Shown in pieces: positions 42,181-51,424 of a stretch of DNA of 64,000 nt (its first letter is position 1; every line of letters starts with the position of its first letter). This DNA is from Nonomuraea fuscirosea (GTDB taxonomy: Bacteria > Actinomycetota > Actinomycetes > Streptosporangiales > Streptosporangiaceae): positions 270,358 to 334,357 of the forward strand of contig NZ_PVNG01000015.1 of assembly GCF_003001935.1 (NCBI RefSeq), given 5' to 3'. The notes below the pieces were generated by a model. It saw only the letters and a list, made by a program, of their open reading frames with translations, was not told the origin of the DNA and ran no database searches. A program made the position numbers and the translations under genes.

Positions 42181-42648
42181 GGAGGGCGACGGTATCGGCC
42201 ACGACTGACCTTTTGCGTGACGCTCCTGGGAGCCAAGCTGGGAGCCAGCGGGCCGGACGACCTTGCACCGGGCCGGACTGATACGGACAGACGCCACGTG
42301 CGCGACCTGCGTGGCGAATGCGCCTGAACGCCCTCGCACATCGTTTGGGGACCTTGTGAACAGAAGGTCAGACCGTACCCGCTCGCGGCCGGCAGCGGGC
42401 CGCCAGGGTTGCAGTTTAAGTTGCAATACGAGGTCGTTCGGAGCCGTTCAGAATGGACCCCACATAGCCGCTGGCCTGCATTGAACGATGTGGAACGGCT
42501 GAAACTGGATCTTTCAATCCTTAGGTTCGGGTTCGAGCCGCCGACCATGCGGCCTGCGCGAGGCTGCGGTCACCAGCCTGGCGGCTCGCCGGAGCTATGG
42601 GAGGGTTCCGGGCCGTGTGCGGTGGTCGTACGGGATCGCCCTGCTGCT
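42181..42648. other. Intergenic region, no gene recognised
   Basis: Composition is mixed and no frame looks coding. It contains a Gly/Arg-rich shadow stretch and CCTTAGGTTCGGGTTCGAGCC at 42520, which looks like a T-arm but cannot be folded into a tRNA. It may contain more element debris. Confidence 0.4.
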
Positions 42649-43419
42649 TTAGGCGACCTGCTTCGAGGAGGCCGTCCATGTGTTGCAGGAACCGGGATCA
42701 CCAGTGGCGAAGCCTCGCTTGACCCAGTAGGCGATGCTCTTCTTCTTGCCGTAGATGACGGAGTCGGAGAACTGGCCGTAGAGCTCGGACACCTTCTTGG
42801 CGGACCGGCCCTTCAGCGGCCAGACGCTCCCGAGGAAAACTCCGGACAGGCAATCTTCCTGCAGGGCCTGACGCCGCAGTTGCTCCGTCCACTCCTCGTA
42901 GGAGTAGTAGCGGAGTCCTTCTTTCGCCTTCTGGATGCCGACCAGGCGCTGCACGTGGTGGCCATAGGCCCTTGCCGCTGTGTAGGACAGCCACAGATTG
43001 TCAGGCTCCCCGAGCCAGCTTCTGCCGAGCTGGTAGGTGATGCCGTCGGTCGCAGGGCAGTACCAGGACTGCGAGTCGTCGGCCGAAATCCTCATCCCAC
43101 ACCACCTCTTGGGAAGCCTCTTGACGAAGGTGACCTTGGCCTTCTCGAAGGGCACCTCGTTGGCGGTGAGGTGCTTGCCCCAGGTGGCGTCGAGGCAACG
43201 GAAGATCGCCAGGATGTAGGCCTTCGCGGAGACGGAGTCATTCGCCTTGATCGACTTCTCGGCGCACTTCGACGCGGGCAGCTTGCCGTAGCCGTAAAGG
43301 GCGTTTTCTGTGAGCTGAGGCTCGTTCTCGATTGGATACGCCGCAGCGGGGGTGCTTAACGCCAGCACTGAGACGCAGCTCAGGCTGGCGATGACGAGGA
43401 GTCTCACGGAGCGTGACAA
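42649..43419 (-). CDS. Secreted protein related to neutral zinc metallopeptidase, active site lost
   Basis: 256 residues with a Sec signal (LLVIASLSCVSVLALSTPAA then AYP). The core resembles the YpfJ-type neutral zinc metallopeptidase family: FRCLDATWGKHLTANEVPFE, WCGMRISADDSQSWYCPATD, TAARAYGHHVQRLVGI, YSYEEWTEQLRRQALQEDCL. In active members the helix reads HEYGHHVQ; here it is RAYGHHVQ, so the first His and the catalytic Glu are missing. Probably a non-enzymatic binding protein. Start TTG at 43419 or GTG at 43407. Confidence 0.7.
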   Translation of the reverse strand: MSRSVRLLVIASLSCVSVLALSTPAAAYPIENEPQLTENALYGYGKLPASKCAEKSIKANDSVSAKAYILAIFRCLDATWGKHLTANEVPFEKAKVTFVKRLPKRWCGMRISADDSQSWYCPATDGITYQLGRSWLGEPDNLWLSYTAARAYGHHVQRLVGIQKAKEGLRYYSYEEWTEQLRRQALQEDCLSGVFLGSVWPLKGRSAKKVSELYGQFSDSVIYGKKKSIAYWVKRGFATGDPGSCNTWTASSKQVA

Positions 43420-43743
43420 TACGGTCTAGACCATCCCGGGAGCAACAGTCAGCGATTACTATCAAGCGCCGATTTCTGTACTCATCCTCCTCGGAGGCCC
43501 GTCGGCGACCTGCGACGCCGCTACCCCACCGCACTGCGCAACGTCCGGCCTCCGAATCCGAGGTAGAAACCGCTGGTCCTCTGCAAGTGGGAGGCCTCTC
43601 TCCCCGAGAGATCCGCGGTTCCGGGGATGATCGTGACTGGTTCTGCCTCGCGGGATATGTGCGGGATGATCTTCCCTGGTAAGGGACGGGTGAGAGCTGT
43701 ACCCCGAGGTCAGAGGCCTGGTGAGGTCGGGAATGTCAGCCCG
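43420..43743. other. Intergenic region before the third att copy
   Basis: No gene. Holds CGGGATATGTGCGGGATGATC at 43651, one of the recurrent motifs found near every att copy. Confidence 0.5.
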
Positions 43744-43795
43744 CTGTAAAACCGTCGGCTCAGCCTACGCAAGTTCGAACTTTGCACCTGCCACC
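43744..43795 (+). repeat. Degenerate att copy
   Basis: Matches the att core with one substitution (GAACTTTGC for GAACCTTGC) and shorter end. It is followed by a hairpin GAGGCCC-GTCG-GGGCCTC and by a 100-base region closely similar to that after 40942, so the two att copies open related elements. Confidence 0.88.
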
Positions 43796-43959
43796 AGCAG
43801 TAGCTGCAGGTCAGAGGCCCGTCGGGGCCTCTTCTGCGTTTCGGGGGTACGCAGCCAGACGCTGCGCTGAGCGGCCGTTCGTCGCTGGTCGCGCAATATA
43901 CGTTCATTGATCTTGGCCGCGTTTTCCCTGGTCAGGACTTGCTTTTCGCAGGTTGATGT

Positions 43960-44630
43960 ACCCGTGAGACGCAAACGAGCCCCGGAGATCATCTGGGACT
44001 CGTTGTGTGAGAGAGGCAACGGCGTCGGCTATCCGGCGGTTCGCGAGGTCGTACGGTCGCCTGGCGAGCGGAGAGGCGACCTGGGAGGGCGTCAGGGCGA
44101 GCTTGCGGGCTTCCTGCCAGACCTCTGTGTAAGCCGTTGAGGCGACGACTCCGCCGTGCTCGCTCTGGAAGAGTCGTCCGCCTGAACCGAGGCCGAAATC
44201 TTCAATGTGTTGCCGAAGGATCTTCACCAGAGTTGGCGGGATGCGGACGGGACGGACGTCATCACGCCCACGGTGCTTGAGGCCACGTTCCTCATGGGTG
44301 TCCCCGGTGTCGGTCCACTGCCTGTTGACCTCGGGGCGGGATACGTCGATGAGGAAGCGTCCGCAGCCGATTGCCGGAAGGCCGCAGTCCTCCCTGCGGA
44401 GGGCCATGGCTTCGGCGGGCGAAGAGCGGTGTAGTACATGCAGGAGAACAGGGGCATGAGCCGCCAGCTGCGCCCCCGTCTGCCTATGTAGGTCACCGCG
44501 GTCAGCAGCTCTTGTGCCTGACGAGGGTTCGCCAAGATTCGCGGGTCTACGGAAATCAGTCGTCTTGGCCGGCTTCCATTTGATCCGGTGCAGCGGATTT
44601 GCCGAAAGCTCTTCCAGCTCCACGACGTAC
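43960..44630 (-). pseudogene. Tyrosine integrase, truncated and frameshifted
   Basis: From the repeat at 44631 downward: VVELEELSANPLHRIKW, then in shifting frames LFSCMYYTALRPPKPWPSAG (box I Arg), VNRQWTDTGDTHEERGLKHR, VRIPPTLVKILRQHIEDFGL, GSGGRLFQSEHGGVVASTAY, VASPLARRPYDL, ending ANRRIADAVASL. The box II to Tyr segment (about 45 residues) is deleted, so it cannot recombine. The N-terminal half is missing, cut at the repeat. Confidence 0.8.
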
Positions 44631-44915
44631 TCAAGCGGCGGCGCGGCGCGCCGCCATACCCCGGCCCTCCGCCCGCCCGCCGTCCGGGCGTGCGGCCTGG
44701 AGGCCGGTCCCGGACGGTGGCGGGACACCGGGCCGGCCGCCGCACGCCAACCTCGCCGTACTTGCCGAACGCTCCGACGGGGGTTGCCGCGCCAACGCAC
44801 AGATGCAGCCCAACGATCGCCACGGCATGGCTGGTCGCCGGACATGGTCAGGGGCGATCGAAGGTGCAGGGCTTCGATCCTCAGTCCTGGCCCACCGGGC
44901 AACAGGCTGATCACC
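44631..44915. repeat. GC-rich repeat, copy 3 of 3
   Basis: Starts TCAAGCGGCGGCGCGGCG and ends GGCTGATCACC. It abuts the integrase pseudogene exactly at the codon before VVELEEL, so it interrupts or replaced that gene. Confidence 0.8.
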
Positions 44916-44974
44916 GTGTGCAACACGAATTGGAACGGTGGCTCGTCCAGCGCGTCGCCGTTCATGCGACCTAG

Positions 44975-45301
44975 CTACGATCCGCGGGTGCGCCGGCGCA
45001 CTAGGACGATCAGCCCTATCTGGATGACAAGTAGCACCAGGGCGATCAGTCCCGATGTGGCGGTCATCTCTTCCTCTGATAGCCCGCCAGCACATTCCGT
45101 GATGTTGCCGCCCTCGTATAAAAAGGTGCAGTCATGTCCAAGGATCGCGGCAGCGATGAACCAGTTGGCAAGCAGAAGGGGGACCGTGCCTAGGACAAGG
45201 AGCAGTGGGATGTAGTTCGCCCTCCCACCCGCCGGGTTGGCCTTCGCCGGAACAGATTCGAGACGCCCGCCTGTATCGGAATCACGACTCACTTCGAACA
45301 C
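44975..45301 (-). CDS. Small two-helix membrane protein
   Basis: 108 residues: cytosolic Ser/Gly start, helix YIPLLLVLGTVPLLLANWF, an outside loop with two cysteines (CTFLYEGGNITEC), helix LIALVLLVIQIGLIVLV and a basic RRRTRGS tail. Not recognised. Lies in the decayed element between the att copies at 43744 and 45447. Start GTG at 45301. Confidence 0.55.
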   Translation of the reverse strand: MFEVSRDSDTGGRLESVPAKANPAGGRANYIPLLLVLGTVPLLLANWFIAAAILGHDCTFLYEGGNITECAGGLSEEEMTATSGLIALVLLVIQIGLIVLVRRRTRGS

Positions 45302-45446
45302 ATAAGCAGAGGCAAGTGATCATGACAAGGTCGATACGGTGCACTTCCTGTGCAATATACGTGCAATGATCACGGGTTCGCATCGGGGTGAGACACGGTC
45401 ATGCCGCAGGTGGAAGGCCATATATCTCAACCGCAACGGTCACGCG

Positions 45447-45499
45447 CTGTAAAACCTTCGGCTCAGTTTACGCAAGCTTGAACCTTGCACCTGCCACAC
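45447..45499 (+). repeat. Degenerate att copy with extended flank
   Basis: Core with four substitutions. The 130 bases after it, including the hairpin at about 45509-45545 and GTTGTGTCCGGCCGTCTACG, match 3622-3747 at about 85-90%. So the left end of a relative of the AICE, or the ancestral downstream flank of the tRNA, lies here. Confidence 0.88.
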
Positions 45500-45963
45500 C
45501 AGCGGGAAGGGGCCCGTCACCAGCGGAAACGCGGTGACGGGCCTCTTTCGTTGTGTCCGGCCGTCTACGGCTGACACCGGCGCTCTACGGTTGATCGTTC
45601 CCTGTACGTTCCTAGCGATCATGGCTGGTGGGCCGCGGCCTTGGATGTGCCTGCGGGCGTCGCCTCGCTCAGCGTGAGGTCTGTGGCGGCGCGGGGCAGC
45701 GGCGTACCCACTCTTCGTCCCACACGAGTTCAGCGCCGGGTGAGGGGCGCGTGGCGATTCTCTTCCAGTCTGTGTGCCCTGGTAAGGGTCGTGGAGCTGG
45801 GCTTCGGCGGCGGACAGCCTGAGCGAGGCGGTCACGATGAACTGGCAGCACCAGGCGACAGGACGCCCGGGATCACGCGGGCCGGGGCGGCCGCCTCCCA
45901 GGTGCTGTGGCGGCGGACGCCGGGTGCTGCCATGAGGCGAGCCGGCGGCCGCGCGGACGGGGC

Positions 45964-46857
45964 TCAGCGGCTGAAGAACGCGAAGGTGCGGGCCTTCTCC
46001 TCCGGGGTGCCCATCGGGATGATCGCCAGGTCGGTGACGCCGGCCGACGCGAACCTCTCGACGCCCTTCTCGACCTCGTTCTCGTCACCGGCGATGAGCA
46101 GCTCGTGCACGCCCGACAGGCCCTGCCGGTCGAGCACGGCGCGGTAGGCGGCGAGGTCGCCGGCGATGCCCATCTGCGCGTCGAGCTCGCCGCGTACTCG
46201 GTCGGGGTCCGAGGTGATGCAGACCATGGCGGGGGCGAACACGCGCGGCGCGGGTCGTCCGGCCGCCTCGGCGGCGGCGGTGATGCGGGGCAGGACGAAG
46301 TCGCCGATGAATGGGGCGCCCACCCAGGTGAGGATCGTGCCGTCCGCCAGCTCGCCGGCGACGCGCAGCATCACGGGGCCGAGCGCGGCGATCAGCACGG
46401 GCGGGGGCTCGGCGCCGGGCGCGGAGATCTGGCCGGTGACCGACAGCGTCTCGCCTTGGAAGTCGACGGGCTCGCCGCGCAGCAGCGGGCGCAGGGCGGT
46501 GAGGTATTCGCGGACGTGGACGGCCGGGCGGTCGTACGGCACCCCGTACATGGCCTCCACGAATTGCTTGTGGCTCGGGCCCAGGCCGAGGGTGAAGCTG
46601 CCGCCGCTGATGGCGTTCGCGGCGAGGGCCTGCTCAGCCATCGCGTACGGGTGCCTGGCGTAGGTGATGGCCACGCTGGTGCCCACCTCCATGCCGGGGT
46701 TCAGCCGGCCGGCCAGCCCCGCCACACTGATCGCGTCAAGCGAGGCATATTGGTTGAAGAAGGCGCTCTCGAACCCGGCCTTGCGGGCGGTGCCCACCTG
46801 CTCCAGCAGGGTTTCCAGGTCCGCGCCCCCGGTGACCAGGGCGATGCCCAGTTTCAT
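45964..46857 (-). CDS. LLM-class F420-dependent oxidoreductase
   Basis: 297 residues of a luciferase-like TIM barrel: start KLGIALVTGGADLETLLEQV, ISVAGLAGRLNPGMEVGTSV, TYARHPYAMAEQALAANAIS, GGSFTLGLGPSHKQFVEAMY and HVREYLTALRPLLRGEPVDF are the standard motifs of actinomycete F420 or flavin-dependent enzymes. The substrate is not known. Divergent from a TetR gene, 91 bases away, and probably repressed by it. Confidence 0.9.
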   Translation of the reverse strand: MKLGIALVTGGADLETLLEQVGTARKAGFESAFFNQYASLDAISVAGLAGRLNPGMEVGTSVAITYARHPYAMAEQALAANAISGGSFTLGLGPSHKQFVEAMYGVPYDRPAVHVREYLTALRPLLRGEPVDFQGETLSVTGQISAPGAEPPPVLIAALGPVMLRVAGELADGTILTWVGAPFIGDFVLPRITAAAEAAGRPAPRVFAPAMVCITSDPDRVRGELDAQMGIAGDLAAYRAVLDRQGLSGVHELLIAGDENEVEKGVERFASAGVTDLAIIPMGTPEEKARTFAFFSR

Positions 46858-46915
46858 GTTGGCGTCCTAAGGTGAAGGGGAGATTCCGGTTCCGTTCCTG
46901 CGCGGTACACTAACC

Positions 46916-46930
46916 TGAATCCAGGATTCA
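46916..46930. promoter_or_regulatory. Palindromic TetR operator
   Basis: TGAATCC-A-GGATTCA, a perfect 7-base inverted repeat between the two divergent genes, 18 bases before the TetR start. The position next to GGTACACTAACC (likely -10 region) suits autorepression and control of the oxidoreductase. Confidence 0.75.
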
Positions 46931-46948
46931 CGTTAAGGGGATGAACAG

Positions 46949-47518
46949 ATGATGCGGGCCGATGCGCGGCGCAATCGCGAGCGCATCCTGATGACGGCGC
47001 TAGAGCTGTTCACCGAGCGCGGGCCCGGCGTCTCGATGGAGGAGATCGCCCAGACCGCCGGCCTGGGCGTCGGCACCCTTTACCGCCACTTCCCCGATCG
47101 CAGGGCCATGGTGGAGGAGCTGGCGGAGATCACGCTGGAGGGGCTGCGGACGCACATCCGCGGCCGGCTGGAGGAGCGGCCGGAGACGTACTGGGCGCTG
47201 CTGCTCGACGTGATGAACTACTGCGCCTGGCAACCGCTGACGCTGATCGCGTCGCTCGCCGGGTCGGCGGCGGTGCCGCCGTCCTGCGCGAAGCTTTGGG
47301 ACGAGGTCGGCGAGCTGCTGGCGGAGATCGCCGGGCGGGCGCAGCAGGAGGGCTCGATGCGCCGCGACCTCACCCCCGAGCAGGCCGTGGGCGTGCTGTA
47401 CGCCACCGTCTGCCGTCCCGCCTCGCGCTTCGACGGCCCGCTGACCACGGTCGTCCTCGACGGCCTGCGCGCCACGGCTCACCAGGAGCCACAGCCGCCC
47501 ACTGGTCGGAAGCCTTGA
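46949..47518 (+). CDS. TetR-family repressor
   Basis: 189 residues. N-terminal HTH: ADARRNRERILMTALELFTE, GVSMEEIAQTAGLGVGTLYR, HFPDRRAMVEELAE. The C-terminal half resembles the SbtR-like ligand domain (LTPEQAVGVLYATVC). AAGGGG lies eight bases upstream of the ATG. It faces the F420-type oxidoreductase across the palindrome at 46916, its likely operator. Confidence 0.9.
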   Translation: MMRADARRNRERILMTALELFTERGPGVSMEEIAQTAGLGVGTLYRHFPDRRAMVEELAEITLEGLRTHIRGRLEERPETYWALLLDVMNYCAWQPLTLIASLAGSAAVPPSCAKLWDEVGELLAEIAGRAQQEGSMRRDLTPEQAVGVLYATVCRPASRFDGPLTTVVLDGLRATAHQEPQPPTGRKP

Positions 47519-47934
47519 AGGGTGCCGCCGGCGGAGCGGCGCCTGGCTCCGCACGAGCCTGGCCGCTCGCGGGGCGGTCAGCCGGCCGCGCGCCGGATGG
47601 GCTCGGCGATCCGCTCCTCGGTGCCGACGTCGAGCCACCAGGTGCCGCGGGGTGCCGCTACAGGCGACAGAGGTGAGTGGCGGGGGGCAGGTGATCCTTA
47701 TTTCCTGCGGCGAGCGCGTAGCTGGGTCCCCAGTGTCTACGAGTCTTCCACCGTAACGGAAACGTGGTGACGGGCCTCGCTGCTTCACATCCGGATGTCT
47801 ACGGCCGAAACCAGCCAACTGCGGCTGATCGTCCACAGCGCGTTCCCCTGAGATCTTGTCCTGAAGCGCTGGATTCACCCCCCCATGGGCGTGGGACTGC
47901 TCCGTGACCGAGCGGCCTCAGGGCTCTCGTGGGC
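47519..47934. other. Debris with a degenerate post-att flank
   Basis: Minus strand 47572-47660 encodes RGTWWLDVGTEERIAEPIRR then AAG-stop, the end of an unidentified protein. At 47755-47850 ACGGAAACGTGGTGACGGGC and GGATGTCTACGGCC match, with many changes, the DNA that follows the att copies at 3618 and 45499. A further, older site is likely. Confidence 0.5.
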
Positions 47935-48372
47935 TCATAGGCCGATGTTGGACTTGGCGCCCATGTAGGAGCCGGCCCCGGGCCAGCCGTTCTGCGCCAG
48001 TTCGACGAACCGCGGGGAGAAGCCGAGGGTCGGCAGCTCGGTCACCGGGACGAACCGGACGCCGCGGATCGGGGTGGTGTCGGCACCGTCGGCGGCGGCC
48101 GCCACGCTCCCGCCGACTCTGGTGGCCTTGAACGTCATGTGGATGACATGGGTGCCGTTGCCAGGGAGGTGGTCGCATACGTACAGGAGGTGGTCCACCC
48201 GGATGTCGAGACCTGTCTCCTCGCGCATCTCGCGCAGCAGCGCGCCTGCGATGGACTCGCCCTGCTCGACCTTTCCGCCGGGCAGCGACCATGAGCGGCC
48301 GGTGTCGGTGTCCTGGTCCAGCAGCAAGATCTGACCCTCTTCGATGACCACGCCGGTAACGCGCACCTTCAT
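47935..48372 (-). CDS. NUDIX hydrolase
   Basis: 145 residues from ATG at 48372: VRVTGVVIEEGQILLLDQDT, NUDIX box GGKVEQGESIAGALLREMRE followed by ETGL, then HVIHMTFKATRVGG. Typical of 8-oxo-dGTP/ADP-ribose type house-cleaning enzymes. An extended start is unlikely as the longer frame upstream is antisense noise. Confidence 0.85.
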   Translation of the reverse strand: MKVRVTGVVIEEGQILLLDQDTDTGRSWSLPGGKVEQGESIAGALLREMREETGLDIRVDHLLYVCDHLPGNGTHVIHMTFKATRVGGSVAAAADGADTTPIRGVRFVPVTELPTLGFSPRFVELAQNGWPGAGSYMGAKSNIGL

Positions 48373-48617
48373 GGGAGCAACGTATTCCAGCAGGCCACGG
48401 CCGAGGGGGGAATCGGGCGGATGGAGGTGTGATCGTCGTCGGCGGGCTGGGCACCCAGGTCCGTGAGCGGGTGCGCCTCTTGCCGAAGGGTGGCTGCCCG
48501 TCGCAGAGCGGTCGGACGCCGTCCAATGGCTGTAAGAGATCGCCGCGCTCGGTCCGGCCCGAGCGGTGATCGTGTGGCACCCAGTAGGGCTTCGGCCAGA
48601 CGGCCCAGCCCTGAGGG

Positions 48618-49039
48618 CTATGCGGGGAGCAGGGTGAAGGCGCCGACGTGAGCTGGTCGGACCGTGGAAAGTGGCGTACATCTAGTGTGAACACCTCGTT
48701 GACCTGGAGACGCTCTGCTATAGCGACGACTGAGGCGTCAACTGCGCCGAACGAGAAGTCCGCATACTGCTCGACCAGCGAAGCAGCTCTGGAGAGGTCA
48801 CGCTTGGTCAGCTCGACGAGTGTGAAGACGTCCGGTCCAAGAGCGCGGAGAAACGCAGCCTCCGGCGAGGCGCCGCCGAACCGAGAGATCATGTAGCACA
48901 CTTCCGCTGTGACGAGGCTGGGGACGAGGACCTCATCACGCGCGTCGTGCAGGCGCTGGAACTCGCGGACGCAGCGTTCATGATGGGCATCGTCAGCAAG
49001 CGCGGCGGCCACGAGCCGGCCGGTGTCGACGACGATCAC
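48618..49039 (-). pseudogene. PIN-domain toxin, frameshifted near its end
   Basis: PIN ribonuclease of a VapBC-like pair: Asp5 (MIVVDTGRL), Glu46 (LVTAEVCYMI), Asp101 (FGAVDASVVAIAER) and Asp120 (FTLDVRHF). After Phe124 the frame runs into unrelated sequence, while another frame gives STVRPAHVGAFTLLPA-stop, the expected ending, closing at 48618. One indel near 48667 explains it. The catalytic acids all precede it, so a longer read-through product might keep the fold. Confidence 0.75.
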
Positions 49040-49269
49040 TCCTCGCGCCCGAAGCCCTCAGCAAGGATTTCCTCGGTACGGGCGGATTCGTCCGAGCGGC
49101 CGGCATGGACAGAGCCGAAGAACGCCGGAGGCCATGGTTCGCTCTCGCTGTGTCCGGAGGCGTGAACCAGCCGCAGCGTGTGCGCGCGGATCTCCTGGAG
49201 TTGGTGTCCAGCGAGCTGGTCGACCAGCCGATGCAGGTCGTCGTACTCTTCAGGGGCGGCAGCGGCCAT
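49036..49269 (-). CDS. Antitoxin-like partner of the PIN toxin
   Basis: 77 residues from ATG at 49269: AAAAPEEYDDLHRLVDQLAG, HQLQEIRAHTLRLVHA, then an acidic tail ARTEEILAEGFGREE. Its stop overlaps the PIN start (ATGA), the usual antitoxin-first order. No clear DNA-binding ribbon-helix-helix, so the type is uncertain. Confidence 0.7.
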   Translation of the reverse strand: MAAAAPEEYDDLHRLVDQLAGHQLQEIRAHTLRLVHASGHSESEPWPPAFFGSVHAGRSDESARTEEILAEGFGREE

Positions 49270-49384
49270 GCGTCTGAATCTACGCGCTGGAACTGATCGA
49301 TTCCGAGCTGTCCAATATGCGTGCAATGATCTTGTCCGCCAAGAGCGGGTGTAGGATTCGGCGCAGGTCAAGAGTGCAGTGGAA

Positions 49385-49530
49385 CCGGGAACGGTCACGC
49401 GCTGTAAAAACCCCCGCGGCGGGTTCGCCACCAAACTCCGACTGTCGGCCGACGGCCGCTGCCGGATGTCGGCGCTGGTGCTGACACCGGGTCAGTACGG
49501 CGAGAGTCCGCAGTTCCGGCGGCTGTCGGT
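49385..49530 (+). pseudogene. Partial att site joined to a transposase fragment
   Basis: GGGAACGGTCACGCGCTGTAAAA (49389-49411) matches the left side of the att copy at 45447 and then stops. Directly after it, plus-strand GGFATKLRLSADGRCRMSAL and VLTPGQYGESPQF match the centre of IS5/IS1647-type transposases ('GG..TKLHL..DGRG.PL...LT.GQ..D'). The rest of the att copy was evidently lost in this junction. Confidence 0.55.
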
Positions 49531-49537
49531 TGTTCGG

Positions 49538-51424
49538 TCAGCTGACGGTGGCGGGTTGGGCGGACAGGAGGGTTTGCGTCCAGCCTGTGGTGTCGACGGC
49601 ACCCTGGCCGCGGAGGTCGTCGGCCCGGCCGTCGTAGGGGTTCTCGTCGTCGTAGCGGAAGAGGGAGCCCTCGCCACGGTGGCCGTAATACACGCCCCCG
49701 CCGGGCGACAGGAGATGGTCGAAGACCTGCCAGGTGGTGTCGCGAAGCTGGTACCTCTGCCAGGAGCCGGCGCCGTTGATCCGGTAAGAGATCAGCCTGC
49801 CGTCAGTCGTTGTGCCGAGAATCCAGCCAGGGCCGGTGGCGGTCAGGGTCTTGAGGGTAAAACCGTCGCCGATCTTGGTGTTGCCGCTGATATCGCTGAT
49901 CGTGGGCTTGGCCGCGTTGATGGTGTAGCGGCGCAAAGTGCCGCCGGCGATGCCGAACAGGTGGCCGCTGCCGTCGTAGGCGAGGAGGTCGTGGGTGTAA
50001 CCGCGGCCGAGATAGACCGGCCGATCGAAGGTGAGGCTGCCGCTGTTGCTCTGGATGTCGACCCGGTAGAGCCGGCCTTCCCGCCCGTCCTCGGTGACCA
50101 GGATGGTGTCGGAGTCCAGTGTCGCCATCGCCTTGGGGGTGAAACCAGAGTGGCCGTGGACACCACCGCGCCATGCGTGCGCTGTCCGGTGGCGGCATCG
50201 ATGGCGGTGTAGGTCAACTTCCCGTCTGGCGACGCCCCGTAGATCGAAGCGGTCTCCTTGGCGGAGGAGGCGGGGTTCTGCGCATGGGTGAGGGTTTCCC
50301 AGCCCAGGAAGTGCGACGTCGCCATGGGGCGCTTCCGCTCGACCCACTTGGCGGCGTAGGGGAAGTCGTCGTAGCCGAGCCGGTTGTGCAGCGCGTTGTA
50401 GCCGACCTCGTAGTGGTTGCCGAGGTCGGCCTTGACCTTGCCGCCGCACAGCCAACTGGGGACTGAGCCGCCGAGTTGTATCTTGGCGTGCAGGTCCATC
50501 GCGCGGCGCAGCCGGTGCTTGGCCGTCGCATACAGGTCTATGCCCTGGTGGTGGGCCGTCTCAGCCACATGGGAGATGGCTGCGAGGCCCCAGCCGGTGT
50601 GCCAGAAGTCGCGGCAGGTCTCCTGGGTCAGGCCGTCCACGAACTTGGTCTGGCCGTGCCAGTATTCGATGATCTCGGCCTTGGTGTTGTACTTGCTGCC
50701 CGGCGGAGCTTTGGGAATCGACCCGTCGGTGGTGAGGTAGATGTAGGCGGGCAGCCGGCCGCGCCAGGTCGCGACCGCCTTGTTTGAAGGAGGTCCGGTC
50801 ATCGAGATGTACGGCGATGCCGATGGCGGCATCGGTCATGATCAATTCCCAGTTGCCGTTGTTGTTGGGCCGTCCGGCGAGCAGGATCGGGAGGTACACG
50901 GTGCGGAGCTTGCTCGCTAACCGGTCGGCCTGGCTCCAGCCGCCGCCGTAGGTGTGCTTGATGAGCTCGGCCGCCCGGGAGAAGTTGGCGCCCGCCCAGC
51001 CGGTCTGCAGCGGCGCGTTGCTTCCGGTGTGCTTGGTGATCACGGCCGACCAGGCGTCCATGATCTGGATCGCCTTCTTGGCGTAGCGGGCGTCCTTGCT
51101 GAGGTACCACCGCAGGGCATGCGTGTAAGCCGCCATCGCGTCCTTACGCTCGTCCGAGCAGCCGTTGTCGGGAATGGAACCTCCGCCGCAGTTCACGTCG
51201 GCGCGGGGCTTGGCCGGGTAGGACAGCGAGGCGAAGGAGCTTTTCTGCAGGGCGTCCCAGGCTGACTTCCAAGGCTCCTTGTCGAGGTTGGCCCTGACGA
51301 AGTCGAGCTGGACACGGCTGACCAGGACACCGGGGTGCTTGAACCCGGCAGCCTGTGCGGGCTGCGGAACAGCCAGGGCGGCGGCCACGAGCATGACGGC
51401 GGCAACAGGACGAGCGAGACGCAC
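49538..51424 (-). pseudogene. Secreted alginate lyase family protein with beta-propeller, two frameshifts
   Basis: Three frames make one protein of about 628 residues. Sec signal VAAVMLVAAALAVPQPAQA; alginate-lyase-like alpha/alpha barrel with NCGGGSIPDNGCSDERKDAM, LRWYLSKDARYAKKAIQIMD, LQTGWAGANFSRAAELIKHT, NNNGNWELIMTDAAIGIAVH, then after a shift (near 50768-50788) SKYNTKAEIIEYWHGQ and CRDFWHTGWGLAAISHVAET. After a second shift (near 50144-50155) a tachylectin-like propeller: LYRVDIQSNSGSLTFDRP, HLFGIAGGTLRRYTI, RLISYRINGAGSWQ. It would degrade an extracellular uronic-acid polysaccharide. Indels may be real or errors. Confidence 0.8.

Noticed and set aside
42515..42545. Possible tRNA 3' end (GGTTCGGGTTCGAGCC)
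   Set aside because: No acceptor or anticodon arm can be paired; T-stem itself mismatched.
41235..44915. Pro/Gly/Arg-rich frames in the GC-rich repeats (e.g. PPSGTGPQAARPDGGRAEG)
   Set aside because: The same words recur only because the DNA repeat recurs; copies have frame-breaking changes, so not coding.
45907..46875. Plus-strand frame opposite the LLM oxidoreductase
   Set aside because: Shadow; the minus strand has full luciferase-like motifs.
49379..50212. Plus-strand frame opposite the alginate lyase propeller
   Set aside because: Val/Gly/Glu-rich antisense without motif; the first 50 codons only include the transposase scrap already listed.
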